Shown here: positions 19,324 to 27,616 of the stretch, piece by piece
How the letters are laid out: each line of letters opens with the position of its first letter
Numbering within the stretch: position 1 is the first letter of the stretch
DNA from: Pseudoalteromonas phenolica
GTDB taxonomy: Bacteria; Pseudomonadota; Gammaproteobacteria; Enterobacterales; Alteromonadaceae
Length of the DNA: 64,000 nucleotides
Direction of reading: 5' to 3'
NCBI RefSeq assembly: GCF_005876835.1
Contig: NZ_PPSW01000008.1
Span: forward strand, 158,016 to 222,015
Program-made: the position numbers and the translations under genes
The notes under the pieces: model-generated
What the model was told of the DNA's origin: nothing
Database searches by the model: none
Seen by the model: the letters and a program-made list of their open reading frames with translations, nothing else

Positions 19324-19507
19324 ATATCTCATACTCTTCTTTGTACTTACTTGGTTGTTTATCGATAGCCACGTAGGTTCATTATACTTTCACAGTCACT
19401 CACTTTGGTTTTTAATCATTTACTTACCTTTTTGGGTTTAGGTTTAGACATTTGAATTGGTTAGCCTGCATACAGACCTTGTTATTGGCTTTTTGTTTTT
19501 AAAAGTT

Positions 19508-19580
19508 AAAGTGGCTGTCCTGTTAATTATGTTGGATTTAAAGTGGCTGTCCTAATAAATAAATTAAAAGTGGCTGTCCT
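19508..19580 (+). repeat. Triple right-end motif of the transposase element
   Basis: Three copies of AAAGTGGCTGTCCT spaced 32 and 27 nt apart, separated by AT-rich DNA. The last two are both followed by AATAAATAAATTA. They look like repeated terminal recognition sites, perhaps from nested insertions or slippage. Confidence 0.7.
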
Positions 19581-19589
19581 AATAAATAA

Positions 19590-20015
19590 ATTAATGTTCA
19601 ATTTAACCCTTTGTCGCGTTGGCGACGGCAACCAAAGGGCGGAAGCTTTTCAATTTAATAACGTGCAAAAATTCATCCATGAAGCTTCTGCCTGTCGGCA
19701 TCCACCTCGCGCTGCGAAACTTCGTTTCGGTCACTCGTCACCCCACGGCGGCCCTCTATCACGCTTAATCTTCAAATAATGCAATTAATGAAGGTGCAAA
19801 ATATACGTTGCGAAGCAAGGTTGCTTTTGCGCAAGGTGAAAGGAGTAATTTTAACTATTGCAGAGCCTTTCTCTTTCCCACCCATGGACTAAATCAGCCT
19901 TGCAGCGCATCCATGCGAGCACATTACTCATCAATTGTTTATTTTCAGGTGTGATAGAAGGGGGAGGGGAGTTGTCTGTTGGTTTTGTGTTTAGGGTTGA
20001 GCAATGCAAAATCAC
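19590..20015 (+). repeat. About 420-bp repeat, copy 2
   Basis: Second copy of the sequence at 16371-16800, starting directly after the right motifs of the element. It carries the same TTTGTCGCGTTGGCGACGGC, CATGAAGCTTCTGCCTGTCG, CGAAACTTCGTTTCG and GATAGAAGGGGGAGGGGAG blocks. From 20016 to 20368 I see no gene; a short echo of the copy 1 tail (TGCACAGTGCAAGGTCTTAA) is at about 20212-20231. Confidence 0.85.
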
Positions 20016-20368
20016 ACCCTGTGAATTTACGAGATAGGAAAAGAGGCAGTGGCTTTAATCTAAAGAGTAAAACCAACGACTTTTACTCCATTGATTCCAA
20101 GCCTTACCTTAATCCCATAACCTACAGACAACACCTTTGCCCTTTTATCACACCCAGGAAAGAAAAAATTGATGAGTAATGAGCTCATATAGTGGCGGTT
20201 ATGTTTAAGGTTGCACAGTGCAAGGTCTTAACCGCTTTATTTTAAGGTTATGAATTTATTGCTTTTAATTTCTATCCATTTTCTATTGGTATAAAAATAG
20301 ATTTCAAATAAGACTAAGTAAACACTGCTTTTTAATATGCTCTAAAACTTATACAGGGCGTTTTATTT

Positions 20369-21487
20369 ATGAAACTAAAAACACTAACATATGCTATTTC
20401 TTTAGTGCTGGTAACTGGTTGTTCTTCTCCAATAGAGCGCATTGAAAACCCTGAATTTACAAATGCTAGAGAAGGCGGACATACTAATTTATTTCCAAGT
20501 CATTTTGTAGGTAATGGCCCTCATCATATTAATGATGATTTAGATCTACTTAAACCAGAAGAAAAAAAGGTCGTTGAAAGAGCATTTTTAGATCCTGTGC
20601 CTTCTCATAAATACAGTAAAAGCTTTGGTTACAACTTTAGTGATTTAGTGTATTCAAACATTGAGATTAATGCAGAAAAAAAGGGCGAGTTAACTTGGTT
20701 GGGACATGCTAGCTTTTTAATCCAGCAGATGAATAATGATGCTCTAGTCACAGATCCTGTATTTCATGAGTTTGACGGTTTTTTGGGTTGGTTAGGGCAG
20801 CGAATGAGTACCTCATTTGTTCGTCTTGGGGAGGCACCAGTAAAAGCAAAAGAGCTGGATTTTGTTTCAGGGGTTTTAATTTCCCATGATCATTTTGACC
20901 ATCTAAGTAATACGACACTAAGGGAGTTTAGTAAAAATACACATTTATATTTACCCTTAGACAGTAGTAGTGATGTTGATTATGAAAATGGACCTAAAAC
21001 CGAAATGGACTGGTATACACATACTCAACACAATAAAACCCAAGTACATTTTTTACCAAGTAATCATAACTCTTCCCGAGGCATGTTTGATGGCGATCAC
21101 AGCCTATGGGGCAGTTGGTTGCTAGATGATGGGCAGTATAAGGTGTATTTTGCTGGAGACACGGGGTATAGCGATGTGTTTAAAGATATAAGAAAGAAAA
21201 TGGGGGCGATGGATGTCTGTTTAATGCCAATTGTTGCCTACCATGAAGCTAAAAGAAGTGTGCATATGTCGCCAGAAGATGCAATAAAAGCTGCGAACGA
21301 TTTAGGCTGTAAGGTATTTGTTCCTTGGGGATATGGTACTTGGACTTTAGGCTGCGAACATGTTCATGAGCCGCTTAGACGGTTGGATTTAGCTCTTAAA
21401 CAGTCTCCACCAAACTTCATAGTAAAAACGCTAAAAATGGGAGAAAGCCTTAATTATCACGCATTGCTTAGCGCAGTAAAAAAGTAA
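20369..21487 (+). CDS. Metallo-beta-lactamase-fold lipoprotein, NAPE-PLD/UlaG-like
   Basis: 372 residues with a clear lipobox (LVTGC, Cys18). The metallo-beta-lactamase core is complete: WLGHASFLIQ (about 110-119), the SHDHFDH metal motif at 172-178, NHNSSRGMFDGDHSLWGSW and FAGDTGYSDVF later. The order and the LWGSW segment resemble the NAPE-phospholipase D branch. The substrate is unknown; the protein is probably anchored facing the periplasm. Convergent with the regulator at 21513 with a shared hairpin at the 3' ends. Confidence 0.88.
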   Translation: MKLKTLTYAISLVLVTGCSSPIERIENPEFTNAREGGHTNLFPSHFVGNGPHHINDDLDLLKPEEKKVVERAFLDPVPSHKYSKSFGYNFSDLVYSNIEINAEKKGELTWLGHASFLIQQMNNDALVTDPVFHEFDGFLGWLGQRMSTSFVRLGEAPVKAKELDFVSGVLISHDHFDHLSNTTLREFSKNTHLYLPLDSSSDVDYENGPKTEMDWYTHTQHNKTQVHFLPSNHNSSRGMFDGDHSLWGSWLLDDGQYKVYFAGDTGYSDVFKDIRKKMGAMDVCLMPIVAYHEAKRSVHMSPEDAIKAANDLGCKVFVPWGYGTWTLGCEHVHEPLRRLDLALKQSPPNFIVKTLKMGESLNYHALLSAVKK

Positions 21488-21499
21488 CTAATAGCGGTT

Positions 21500-21540
21500 G
21501 TATTTTGATGGCTTAGTTGGCTTTTAAGTCATCAAAATAC
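21500..21540. terminator. Bidirectional hairpin between convergent genes
   Basis: GTATTTTGATG (21500-21510) pairs with CATCAAAATAC (21530-21540), extended inward by CTTA/TAAG. It overlaps the last codons of the minus-strand gene ending at 21513 and lies 13 nt after the plus-strand stop. Confidence 0.6.
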
Positions 21541-23360
21541 CCAGCCTCAGTGAGTTCTTTGGAGTGTTTCTTAATCCAAAATTTTGATGCATATTTTGCT
21601 ATATAGCTATGATACTCAATTATTGTCAATTCATTCATATATTGCTTCATTTGATAGAGTAATAAAGCACTATGTAGAGCGTTATTATGTTCATAGTTCA
21701 ATCTTGCAGTGTCAAACGCTTGCTTTGCAGCATCTATTGCTTTGTTGAAATATTGTTGAGCACGCAACACTCTGGCTTTTTGGTTGAGGTTAAAGCTATT
21801 TTCAGGTTGTGTTTTGAATAACGAAATAGCATCTTTCCATCTCTTTTGTTCAATGTACCAAGTTAGTAAATCTTCAATGCTACTTTCATAAATCCACTTA
21901 TTCTGAGAAAGCTGTTTTAGACTAAGAAGTTTTAAAAAATAAGACTCTGCCTCAATTTTATCAGGGGAAAATATTGCTAAGTGGTAATAAATAACAGCGT
22001 AGTGCGCTTGGTCCACTTTATGTGTGATCAAAAGCGATTTGGCAGTATTTAAATATTGGTAGCGGTTTACTAAATCGCCTAACTTGTGTGACAAAATAGA
22101 CCCTGTAGTTTGAGCTTTGACCTCAGACAGTACATCGCCACTTAACCGCGCATGCTGACTCGCATTGTTAATATATTGCTTTAGCTTACTTGTATTCTTT
22201 TGTGAATAGGCAAGCCACGCCAAGGCCAACTCTATGTTGTAGGCAATTTTCGAATTAGGTGTTTCTGTCAGCAATGCCAAAGCTTGTTTGTAGTATTGAT
22301 TAGCATGCAGATAAGCATGTTGCTGATGAAATATCCCGCCTTTGAGATATAAACCTAATACGGTATACATTGGGTTGTTCTGTAACTTGGATATGTTGAT
22401 TAGTTTTTCAATTAATGCACTAGCCACATCTAAGTTTTGCTTACTAATTTCATGCTTTATTAAATGATAAATAACGGGTAAATTGTTAGGCTGTTGCTCT
22501 AAAAGTAAATATAGCTTTGTAATTAATAAATTAGAGTTCAGTTCACTGAGGTACCCCGAACTTTTTACATTAGCAATACTTGTATCAAGTTCAGCTACTA
22601 TAGACTCTTCACTAGGAGCAACGATATAACCATGCCACTCATGCTGCGAGCCAATTAATTGGTACTCAACTATTATTTGCTGACCCAAATACGATACATA
22701 GCCAGATAGAAATGTTGACGTTCCCTCAATTTTTACTTGCTCCCTGAGCGTATCTGAATAATGAAAAAAGTCGTTGGTATTTAAAGTTGCTAAATCAAGG
22801 TGTTGGCTTTGATTGGGCTTATTTCTAGCTATAAGGTCGTTAATACGATCAATTTGAGGCTCACTGAAGGAATCTGAAAATGAAAAGGGGATTACATAAA
22901 TCGAGTCTTTTGACAATTGGTTAGAAGGTGAGTCACTAAAAGAAAGCCTAGAGAGCAACACAAAAATAATAACGCTTAGTAGTGTGATAACAGAGTAAAG
23001 ATAATACGACGGCATTGTCCATTCTGATATTAATTGCTTAGGGGCGACATTATTATTTTTGGACTCTTTGATTTCAAACGGCAACTGCCATTGGTAGCCT
23101 TTTTTTGAAAAGGTTTTTATAGCATCATTGCCAAAAATACGGCGAAGATGACTGATATTCTGAAAAACGACTTGCTCAGAAACAACTTGCTGCCCCCAGA
23201 TCTCATCTAAGATTCTTTCTTTACTTAAAATTTCATCTATATTTTTAATAAATAAAGCGAGCAGTTTAGCCTCGTTACTCTTTAAGTCTTTAGGTTTTTC
23301 GTTGTAATAGAGCGTAAAAGTATCATTATCAAAATAATACTTTTCAAAATAGTAGCGCAT
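21513..23360 (-). CDS. CadC/ToxR-like membrane regulator with TPR-like periplasmic part
   Basis: 615 residues. The N terminus (about 1-95) is an OmpR/CadC-type winged helix: NEAKLLALFIKN, ILDEIWGQQVVSEQVVFQNI and SHLRRIFGNDAIKTFSKKGY with the terminal GYQW hairpin. One transmembrane segment follows (YLYSVITLLSVIIFVLL, about 124-140). The periplasmic part from about 300 is helical with repeated A-Y-x-x-A patterns resembling tetratricopeptide repeats. ToxR/CadC proteins bind DNA while anchored in the inner membrane and sense periplasmic signals; the signal here is unknown. No clear ribosome site precedes the ATG. Confidence 0.85.
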   Translation of the reverse strand: MRYYFEKYYFDNDTFTLYYNEKPKDLKSNEAKLLALFIKNIDEILSKERILDEIWGQQVVSEQVVFQNISHLRRIFGNDAIKTFSKKGYQWQLPFEIKESKNNNVAPKQLISEWTMPSYYLYSVITLLSVIIFVLLSRLSFSDSPSNQLSKDSIYVIPFSFSDSFSEPQIDRINDLIARNKPNQSQHLDLATLNTNDFFHYSDTLREQVKIEGTSTFLSGYVSYLGQQIIVEYQLIGSQHEWHGYIVAPSEESIVAELDTSIANVKSSGYLSELNSNLLITKLYLLLEQQPNNLPVIYHLIKHEISKQNLDVASALIEKLINISKLQNNPMYTVLGLYLKGGIFHQQHAYLHANQYYKQALALLTETPNSKIAYNIELALAWLAYSQKNTSKLKQYINNASQHARLSGDVLSEVKAQTTGSILSHKLGDLVNRYQYLNTAKSLLITHKVDQAHYAVIYYHLAIFSPDKIEAESYFLKLLSLKQLSQNKWIYESSIEDLLTWYIEQKRWKDAISLFKTQPENSFNLNQKARVLRAQQYFNKAIDAAKQAFDTARLNYEHNNALHSALLLYQMKQYMNELTIIEYHSYIAKYASKFWIKKHSKELTEAGYFDDLKAN

Positions 23361-23463
23361 AAGTAATCATTATTTTTAGAGTATGTAAGTTATCACAAAG
23401 GCTATGAGTGCTCTGCGGACTGCACATTATCAACAATTAATAATGTAATTACTAGGTAAATTA

Positions 23464-23680
23464 AACAGGACACCCACCTAAAAAATTGACCAATAAATAT
23501 CTATCGCCTACTTTTAAACTTAAGACTTTCAAGTAGGCACATGCAATGACAAAGGCACGAGAGCAGCAAGTGAGCTTGCAAGATACTAAGTACTACCACT
23601 GTATTTCACGTTGTGTGCGTCGTGCCTATTTGTGTGGTGAAGATGCGCATACGGGCAAATCTTACGAGCATCGCAGACAG
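23464..23680 (+). pseudogene. Truncated 5' copy of the long HUH transposase element
   Basis: Nearly identical to 18270-18480: the same AAACAGGACACCCACC left end, the same leader and an ATG at 23546 encoding the first 45 residues ([19 protein letters not shown] and on to EHRRQ). The copy stops abruptly at 23680 where the GGGGTCAGAGT repeats begin. The HUH motif is lost, so it is a dead remnant. Confidence 0.9.
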
Positions 23681-23802
23681 CATCAAAGGGGTCAGCATCA
23701 GCATCAAAGGGGTCAGAGTCGTTGATTTTGAATTCTGATTCCAGCATCACAGCATCACAGCATCAAAGGGGTCAGAGTCGTTGATTTCTGGATTCTGATT
23801 CC
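23681..23802 (+). repeat. REP-like GGGGTCAGAGT repeats, left side of RAYT unit
   Basis: Three copies of CATCAAAGGGGTCAG begin at 23681, 23702 and 23761. The last two extend to GAGTCGTTGATT and end in ATTCTGATTCC, giving a 59-bp tandem unit. Between them CAGCATCA is iterated as a short slippage tract. The complementary form lies at 24586-24600 and 26426-26448. Confidence 0.85.
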
Positions 23803-23858
23803 ATTTTGTTTGGATGAACTATACTGACGTAACAATAAACTAATGGACTAGTTAAGTT

Positions 23859-24566
23859 ATGGCACGTCTTCCTCGATTAAATCTTCCTAATGTACCTCAA
23901 CATATCGTTCAGCGTGGTAACAATCGGCAAGTAACTTTTGTTGAACCAGATGACTATGTTGTTTATTTAGAAAAGCTAAAGTACTACGCCAAAGAATATG
24001 AAGTAAAAATCCATGCGTTTGTATTGATGACTAATCATGTTCATTTATTGGCAACTCCGACTACAAGCAATGGTGTGAGCAAACTAATACAGTCTTTAGG
24101 GCGTTACTATGTTCGCTATTTTAACCAAACCTATAAACGCACGGGTACCTTGTGGGAAGGGAGATTTAAATCAACATTAATTGATAGTGACAATTATTTT
24201 TTAATTGTTAGCCGTTACATTGAGCTGAACCCTGTTAGAGCTGGCATGGTTGCACATCCAGCTGAATATACTTGGTCAAGTTATCAGCATAATGGGGCGG
24301 GGAAAGTGATTGAGCTTATAACTGAACATGACTTATATACACGGCTGGGCACTAACTTAGAGAATAGGCAAACACAATACCGCGCATTGTTCGAAAGAGA
24401 CATTCCGCCATATACGCTAGAGGAAATAAAAACAGCAACCGATAAAATGTGGGTACTAGGCAGTGATAAATTCAAACAACAAGTTGAGGAATTGTCGGGT
24501 AGAAGAGCCTCGCCTTTGGCAAAAGGCGGGGATAGGAAGTCAGAGGCGTTTTTGAAGTCGAAATAA
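23859..24566 (+). CDS. REP-associated tyrosine transposase (RAYT)
   Basis: 235 residues of the Y1 transposase family that mobilises REP sequences. The HUH pair is His60 and His62 in MTNHVHLLATP; the catalytic tyrosine is in GRYYVRYFN (Tyr83 or Tyr84); WEGRFKST and SRYIELNPVRAGMV complete the fold. It is flanked by inverted GGGGTCAGAGT motifs (left at 23709 and 23768, right at 24586), as expected for RAYT-REP units. It seems intact. The ATG follows a weak TTAAGTT; the element has inserted next to a truncated older transposase copy. Confidence 0.92.
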   Translation: MARLPRLNLPNVPQHIVQRGNNRQVTFVEPDDYVVYLEKLKYYAKEYEVKIHAFVLMTNHVHLLATPTTSNGVSKLIQSLGRYYVRYFNQTYKRTGTLWEGRFKSTLIDSDNYFLIVSRYIELNPVRAGMVAHPAEYTWSSYQHNGAGKVIELITEHDLYTRLGTNLENRQTQYRALFERDIPPYTLEEIKTATDKMWVLGSDKFKQQVEELSGRRASPLAKGGDRKSEAFLKSK

Positions 24567-24585
24567 CAGAACGAAATAACAGAAC

Positions 24586-24600
24586 AATGACTCTGACCCC
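24586..24600 (-). repeat. REP-like inverted end, right side of RAYT gene
   Basis: AATGACTCTGACCCC, the complement of the left GGGGTCAGAGTC motifs, 20 nt after the RAYT stop. A partial duplicate, ACCCCATTGAACTG, follows at 24611-24624. Confidence 0.8.
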
Positions 24601-24722
24601 ATTGAACTGGACCCCATTGAACTGAACCAGTTTTAACAACCCCCTTTTCGATTACCCCAAATTTTAAGTTAATTCCACCGAGTGTTCTAAGACCGACAGC
24701 GTTACTTTCAATACTCAATTTA

Positions 24723-24911
24723 ATGTTGATCTATGAGTACAGTCCAATGAATTCAAATCCTATGTCACAACAATATAATGGCTTGGAAGCTCAGCCATCT
24801 GACGATTTACAAAAGCTCAATCTATCGGCTGCACTGACCAGTTTGATCCGTAAGCAAAATAATGGCGGAGATTATTGGCTACTGCAAAATTTGATTGACG
24901 ACGATGAGTAA
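24723..24911 (+). CDS. Small hypothetical protein upstream of the 450-residue unknown
   Basis: Open frame of 62 codons, with possible starts at 24723, 24747 and 24762; none has a good ribosome site. The polar N-terminal half is followed by LNLSAALTSLIRKQNN and a tail WLLQNLIDDDE. No signal peptide or known motif. It is 24 nt upstream of the gene at 24936 and probably in the same transcript. Could be a small partner of the next gene or a spurious frame. Confidence 0.5.
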   Translation: MLIYEYSPMNSNPMSQQYNGLEAQPSDDLQKLNLSAALTSLIRKQNNGGDYWLLQNLIDDDE

Positions 24912-24935
24912 AGTGAGCAGAAGGAGAGCTACGAG

Positions 24936-26288
24936 ATGAGATTATTTATTTTTAACAATGGCAAGTTAAAACATGTGCTTAGTCAAATTTATACAGAGCA
25001 AGATACCTTATATGAGGTGTTTAAAGACGACTTAAAGAGGTTAGTCAAAGATCTAGATAGGGTGGCTACTGAGCGAAGAGAGGGGTTATGGGCTCCAGCA
25101 ATACTCAGTTGTAAAAACATGAAGTTCGTTGACTCAAAAGGTAAGTTCAGAGATTGGGATAAGGAAAACCAACAAACTCAGGGTGGAATCGATTCAAAGT
25201 ATAACAACGCACCAAATGCGTTCGACTTTTATCTTGATAGAGGCACAGGTTGGATAGGGCTTGCTAAAAACTACTCCATCATCAATGAAATTAACAATAG
25301 CGGAAAAATTGAAGATAAAAATAAGTCGTTAACAAGCGACGTAGGTTATCCATGGAATAACTATAAGAATACTCAGCTTTGGGGGTTATTTAGCACCAAG
25401 GGCTTCAGTGAAGAAATAGCTAAACTGGAAAAAGGCGGTAAATCAATTATCCCCCCTTCTGTGGGTGGCTTTTATACCGAAGACTCAGCTATGACTAAAA
25501 ATAACTTTGAAATGATGCTTTGTATTACCAACAAGCTAGCAGCAACAATTAAAGCCATCGTAAATGTGGAGTGGCCTGCAGTCGCTTACGATAATGCAGT
25601 ATTCGCTTTATACTCTATGGATAGAAGTTCAAATGCTAGCAATAATGCAAAGCTCGCCTATGAAGGGTTAATTAAAAACTTATCTGATCATAATGGTGAC
25701 TTTGGAAGCCCCCCAAAAAAAGAGAGTATTGGTAAAACCCGCTACTTAGATAAACTAAAAGCAGTTGAAAACTTATTGGTTGTCTCTTATCGACAGATGC
25801 GCATGATGACCAAAAGCTATCACTTTGATTCATCTAGTTTGGATCTAGCGTGGTATCAAAAATTCTATAGCGGCATTTTATGGACTATAGAAAGTCTATT
25901 AGGTGTCGTTGCGAGTATAGTAGGTTCGGTGTCTGCCTCAGGAGTGACGAAATTGGGCGCTGCTGGTATTAATGTCGCTGGTGGAGCAGTGGGTAAAGAG
26001 TTGCTCAGCGCCATTGCATTATATGTGGGTGATGCAAGGCAAAAATATGAACGCGGTGGTCAGAAGCAAGACGTTAATATCGTATTAGATAAAATGATGG
26101 ATACTTTACTCATCACCTACACCACCTTTGAGTTATTTTTGATGACTTGGGGTTTGGAAAAGCATATTGTTGGCGCAACCGAAGACAAAATGCAAAAGAA
26201 GCTCACCAAAGTTCGCTTATTGCTAGAAGCAAAAGTAAGAAATAAAACTTTGGATGAAAATGACCCGCTCCTTGCTCAATTACAATAG
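24936..26288 (+). CDS. Protein of unknown function with a Gly/Ala-rich hydrophobic segment
   Basis: 450 residues; I do not recognise the family. No signal peptide. Residues 1-310 are mixed and charged with several aromatic-rich stretches (WIGLAKNYS, YPWNNYKNTQLWGLF). Residues about 313-365 are hydrophobic and glycine-rich (GILWTIESLLGVVASIVGSV onward), able to form one or two membrane-inserting helices, followed by a charged helical C terminus. This layout occurs in some pore-forming or effector-like proteins but that is only a resemblance. Strong AAGGAG ribosome site at about 24920. It lies between two inverted GGGGTCAGAGT repeats and has its own terminator. Confidence 0.8.
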   Translation: MRLFIFNNGKLKHVLSQIYTEQDTLYEVFKDDLKRLVKDLDRVATERREGLWAPAILSCKNMKFVDSKGKFRDWDKENQQTQGGIDSKYNNAPNAFDFYLDRGTGWIGLAKNYSIINEINNSGKIEDKNKSLTSDVGYPWNNYKNTQLWGLFSTKGFSEEIAKLEKGGKSIIPPSVGGFYTEDSAMTKNNFEMMLCITNKLAATIKAIVNVEWPAVAYDNAVFALYSMDRSSNASNNAKLAYEGLIKNLSDHNGDFGSPPKKESIGKTRYLDKLKAVENLLVVSYRQMRMMTKSYHFDSSSLDLAWYQKFYSGILWTIESLLGVVASIVGSVSASGVTKLGAAGINVAGGAVGKELLSAIALYVGDARQKYERGGQKQDVNIVLDKMMDTLLITYTTFELFLMTWGLEKHIVGATEDKMQKKLTKVRLLLEAKVRNKTLDENDPLLAQLQ

Positions 26289-26354
26289 TTTTTTGAACCT
26301 CACTAAACTTAACAAGACCCAATTCAATTTCAGTGATATATAAGCTGTTTATTC

Positions 26355-26384
26355 AAGCCGAGTTACTCTAAACCTCGGCTTTTT
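26355..26384 (+). terminator. Intrinsic terminator after the 450-residue unknown
   Basis: AAGCCGAG (26355-26362) and CTCGGCTT (26374-26381) with an 11-nt loop, then T residues. It ends the 24723-26288 unit. Confidence 0.85.
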
Positions 26385-26396
26385 ACTTAACTATGC

Positions 26397-26831
26397 TTAA
26401 ATATGAAGTTGTTTAAGTATGAATTCAATGACTCTGACCCCATTGATTAAAGCGATATCGAATGATGGGTCTTTAACCTTGTCTTCAATGTCGATGATTT
26501 TACCTTGCTCATTCTTTATTGCTTTCATATAGCCATATTCAGGCGGCAAATGAATCGAGTGAACTTCAGTTTGCTTACCCGCTATTTCAAGCTGACTGCC
26601 GGGCTCTAATAAAATAGTACAGTGCGCTGCAGTTACAGCCCATTGTGGTGCCAACAAAGTTCCGACACAGTTTTTAGTTTTACCGTCATCCTTCAAGGGA
26701 AAAATAGCGGGGTAATCGCTTGCTTGCTGAACGTACTTATCGTCATTTACATCGTGCCTAATTATCATGGCATTGGCGTGCAGGCTGGCTGTGATTAAAC
26801 CACCGATAATTAATTTGCTGATTAAGTTCAT
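26397..26831 (-). pseudogene. Trypsin-like serine protease, truncated by a REP-like repeat
   Basis: Signal peptide (about 1-21), then CVGTLLAPQWAVTAAHC with catalytic His70 and DPSFDIALI with catalytic Asp125. Native sequence stops at about residue 129; residues 130-144 are translated from the repeat at 26426-26448 and the DNA beyond, ending at TAA. The catalytic Ser region (GDSGGP) and the whole second barrel are missing, and no continuation is seen downstream. It cannot be an active S1 protease. It may still be transcribed. Confidence 0.88.
26426..26448 (-). repeat. REP-like GGGGTCAGAGT repeat inside the truncated protease
   Basis: On the minus strand this reads AATCAATGGGGTCAGAGTC then ATTG, matching the motif beside the RAYT gene in the same relative orientation as the right end. 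It marks the break point of the protease gene. Confidence 0.85.
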
Positions 26832-27097
26832 GTCTATTCCTTACTCTTTATGTGTTTAGAGTTATGAGATAGCAAGTCGAGCGCCTGATTGTAAGGCTTT
26901 AATAATTATAGGTTTTAATTTTTTATAGTGATTTTATGTTGGTGTGGTTTTACGGTTTCGATAAGGTTTTTATGATTTTGCAAAAGTAGTCGAAGTGTTA
27001 TTTAGTAGCGCTTATTGTCAAAGTGTGGGCTCTCATTATATGAGAGCCATTACAGTTTTAACTTTCTATTGACTTAGCTGATTCATTTTTTGACAGA
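26832..27097. other. Intergenic region with one hairpin
   Basis: Contains a perfect hairpin GGCTCTCAT / ATGAGAGCC (27028-27048) downstream of the minus-strand lipoprotein gene; no T run follows on that strand, so terminator function is uncertain. The remainder is AT-rich and presumably holds the promoter of the broken protease gene. No gene seen. Confidence 0.5.
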
Positions 27098-27604
27098 TTA
27101 CTCTGCATTGATCGAAAGCAAGAGTTCTTCGTTAATTTGCGAAGCAGAAAAGAATATATATTGCTCTTTTTCAAACCCCGTTTGTGGTAGCCACTCAATT
27201 AATAGCCCTTGCCAGTTTTTGTTGAAGCTGACATTGATTTGTTGTGTTTGCTTAGGGCGCCAACTGGTAAGCAGTGTCTTACCATCAGGGTAATACACAT
27301 CGTTTTGTTCGTCATAAAAGTCGGTGCCATGATATATGTTTATGACACCGTTTGTTTGAGGTAAGTCGGCTAAAAGAATACGAACATCTTTATCCACTCG
27401 AAAATCAAAAGATTGAGGAGCAACAAGCTGCGTTGTATCTGGAGTCTCGTTTGTTTCAGTATTTCCACTGCTTTCAGTTGTTGCAGCTGTTTGAGTATTA
27501 CTTTCATTGTTTTCTGGCACCTGCGAACTGCTTTCTGACCCACCGCCACACCCCACAAGCAATGCGAGTAAGATGATAAGTGTAATTGAATTGGTAAGTT
27601 TCAT
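27098..27604 (-). CDS. Hypothetical lipoprotein, partner of the LruC protein
   Basis: 168 residues. The signal ends in the lipobox LLVGC (Cys19), followed by GGGSESSS and a Ser/Thr/Asn/Glu-rich linker to about residue 60. The remaining domain (about 65-168) is predicted beta-rich with FDFRVDKDVRILLADLP and YHGTDFYDEQNDVYYPDG. No known family recognised. It follows the LruC-domain gene by 12 nt and is very likely co-transcribed with it, so the two may act together on the outer surface. Confidence 0.8.
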   Translation of the reverse strand: MKLTNSITLIILLALLVGCGGGSESSSQVPENNESNTQTAATTESSGNTETNETPDTTQLVAPQSFDFRVDKDVRILLADLPQTNGVINIYHGTDFYDEQNDVYYPDGKTLLTSWRPKQTQQINVSFNKNWQGLLIEWLPQTGFEKEQYIFFSASQINEELLLSINAE

Positions 27605-27616
27605 CTTGTTTTCCTC

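Larger units (their letters stand above)
18273..19580 (+). mobile_element. HUH-transposase element with imperfect inverted ends
   Basis: Left end: AGGACACCCACC at 18273, followed by TAAAAAATTGACCAAT. Right side: AAAGTGGCTGTCCT, which is the imperfect complement of the left end, occurs three times (19508-19521, 19540-19553, 19567-19580). The left 210 bp recur as a truncated copy at 23464-23680, proving mobility of the family. One transposase gene lies inside. Exact element ends are uncertain because of the triple right motif. Confidence 0.75.

Noticed and set aside
26397..26831. Functional small serine protease
   Set aside because: His and Asp of the triad are present but the Ser domain is absent and the C-terminal tail is translated repeat DNA.
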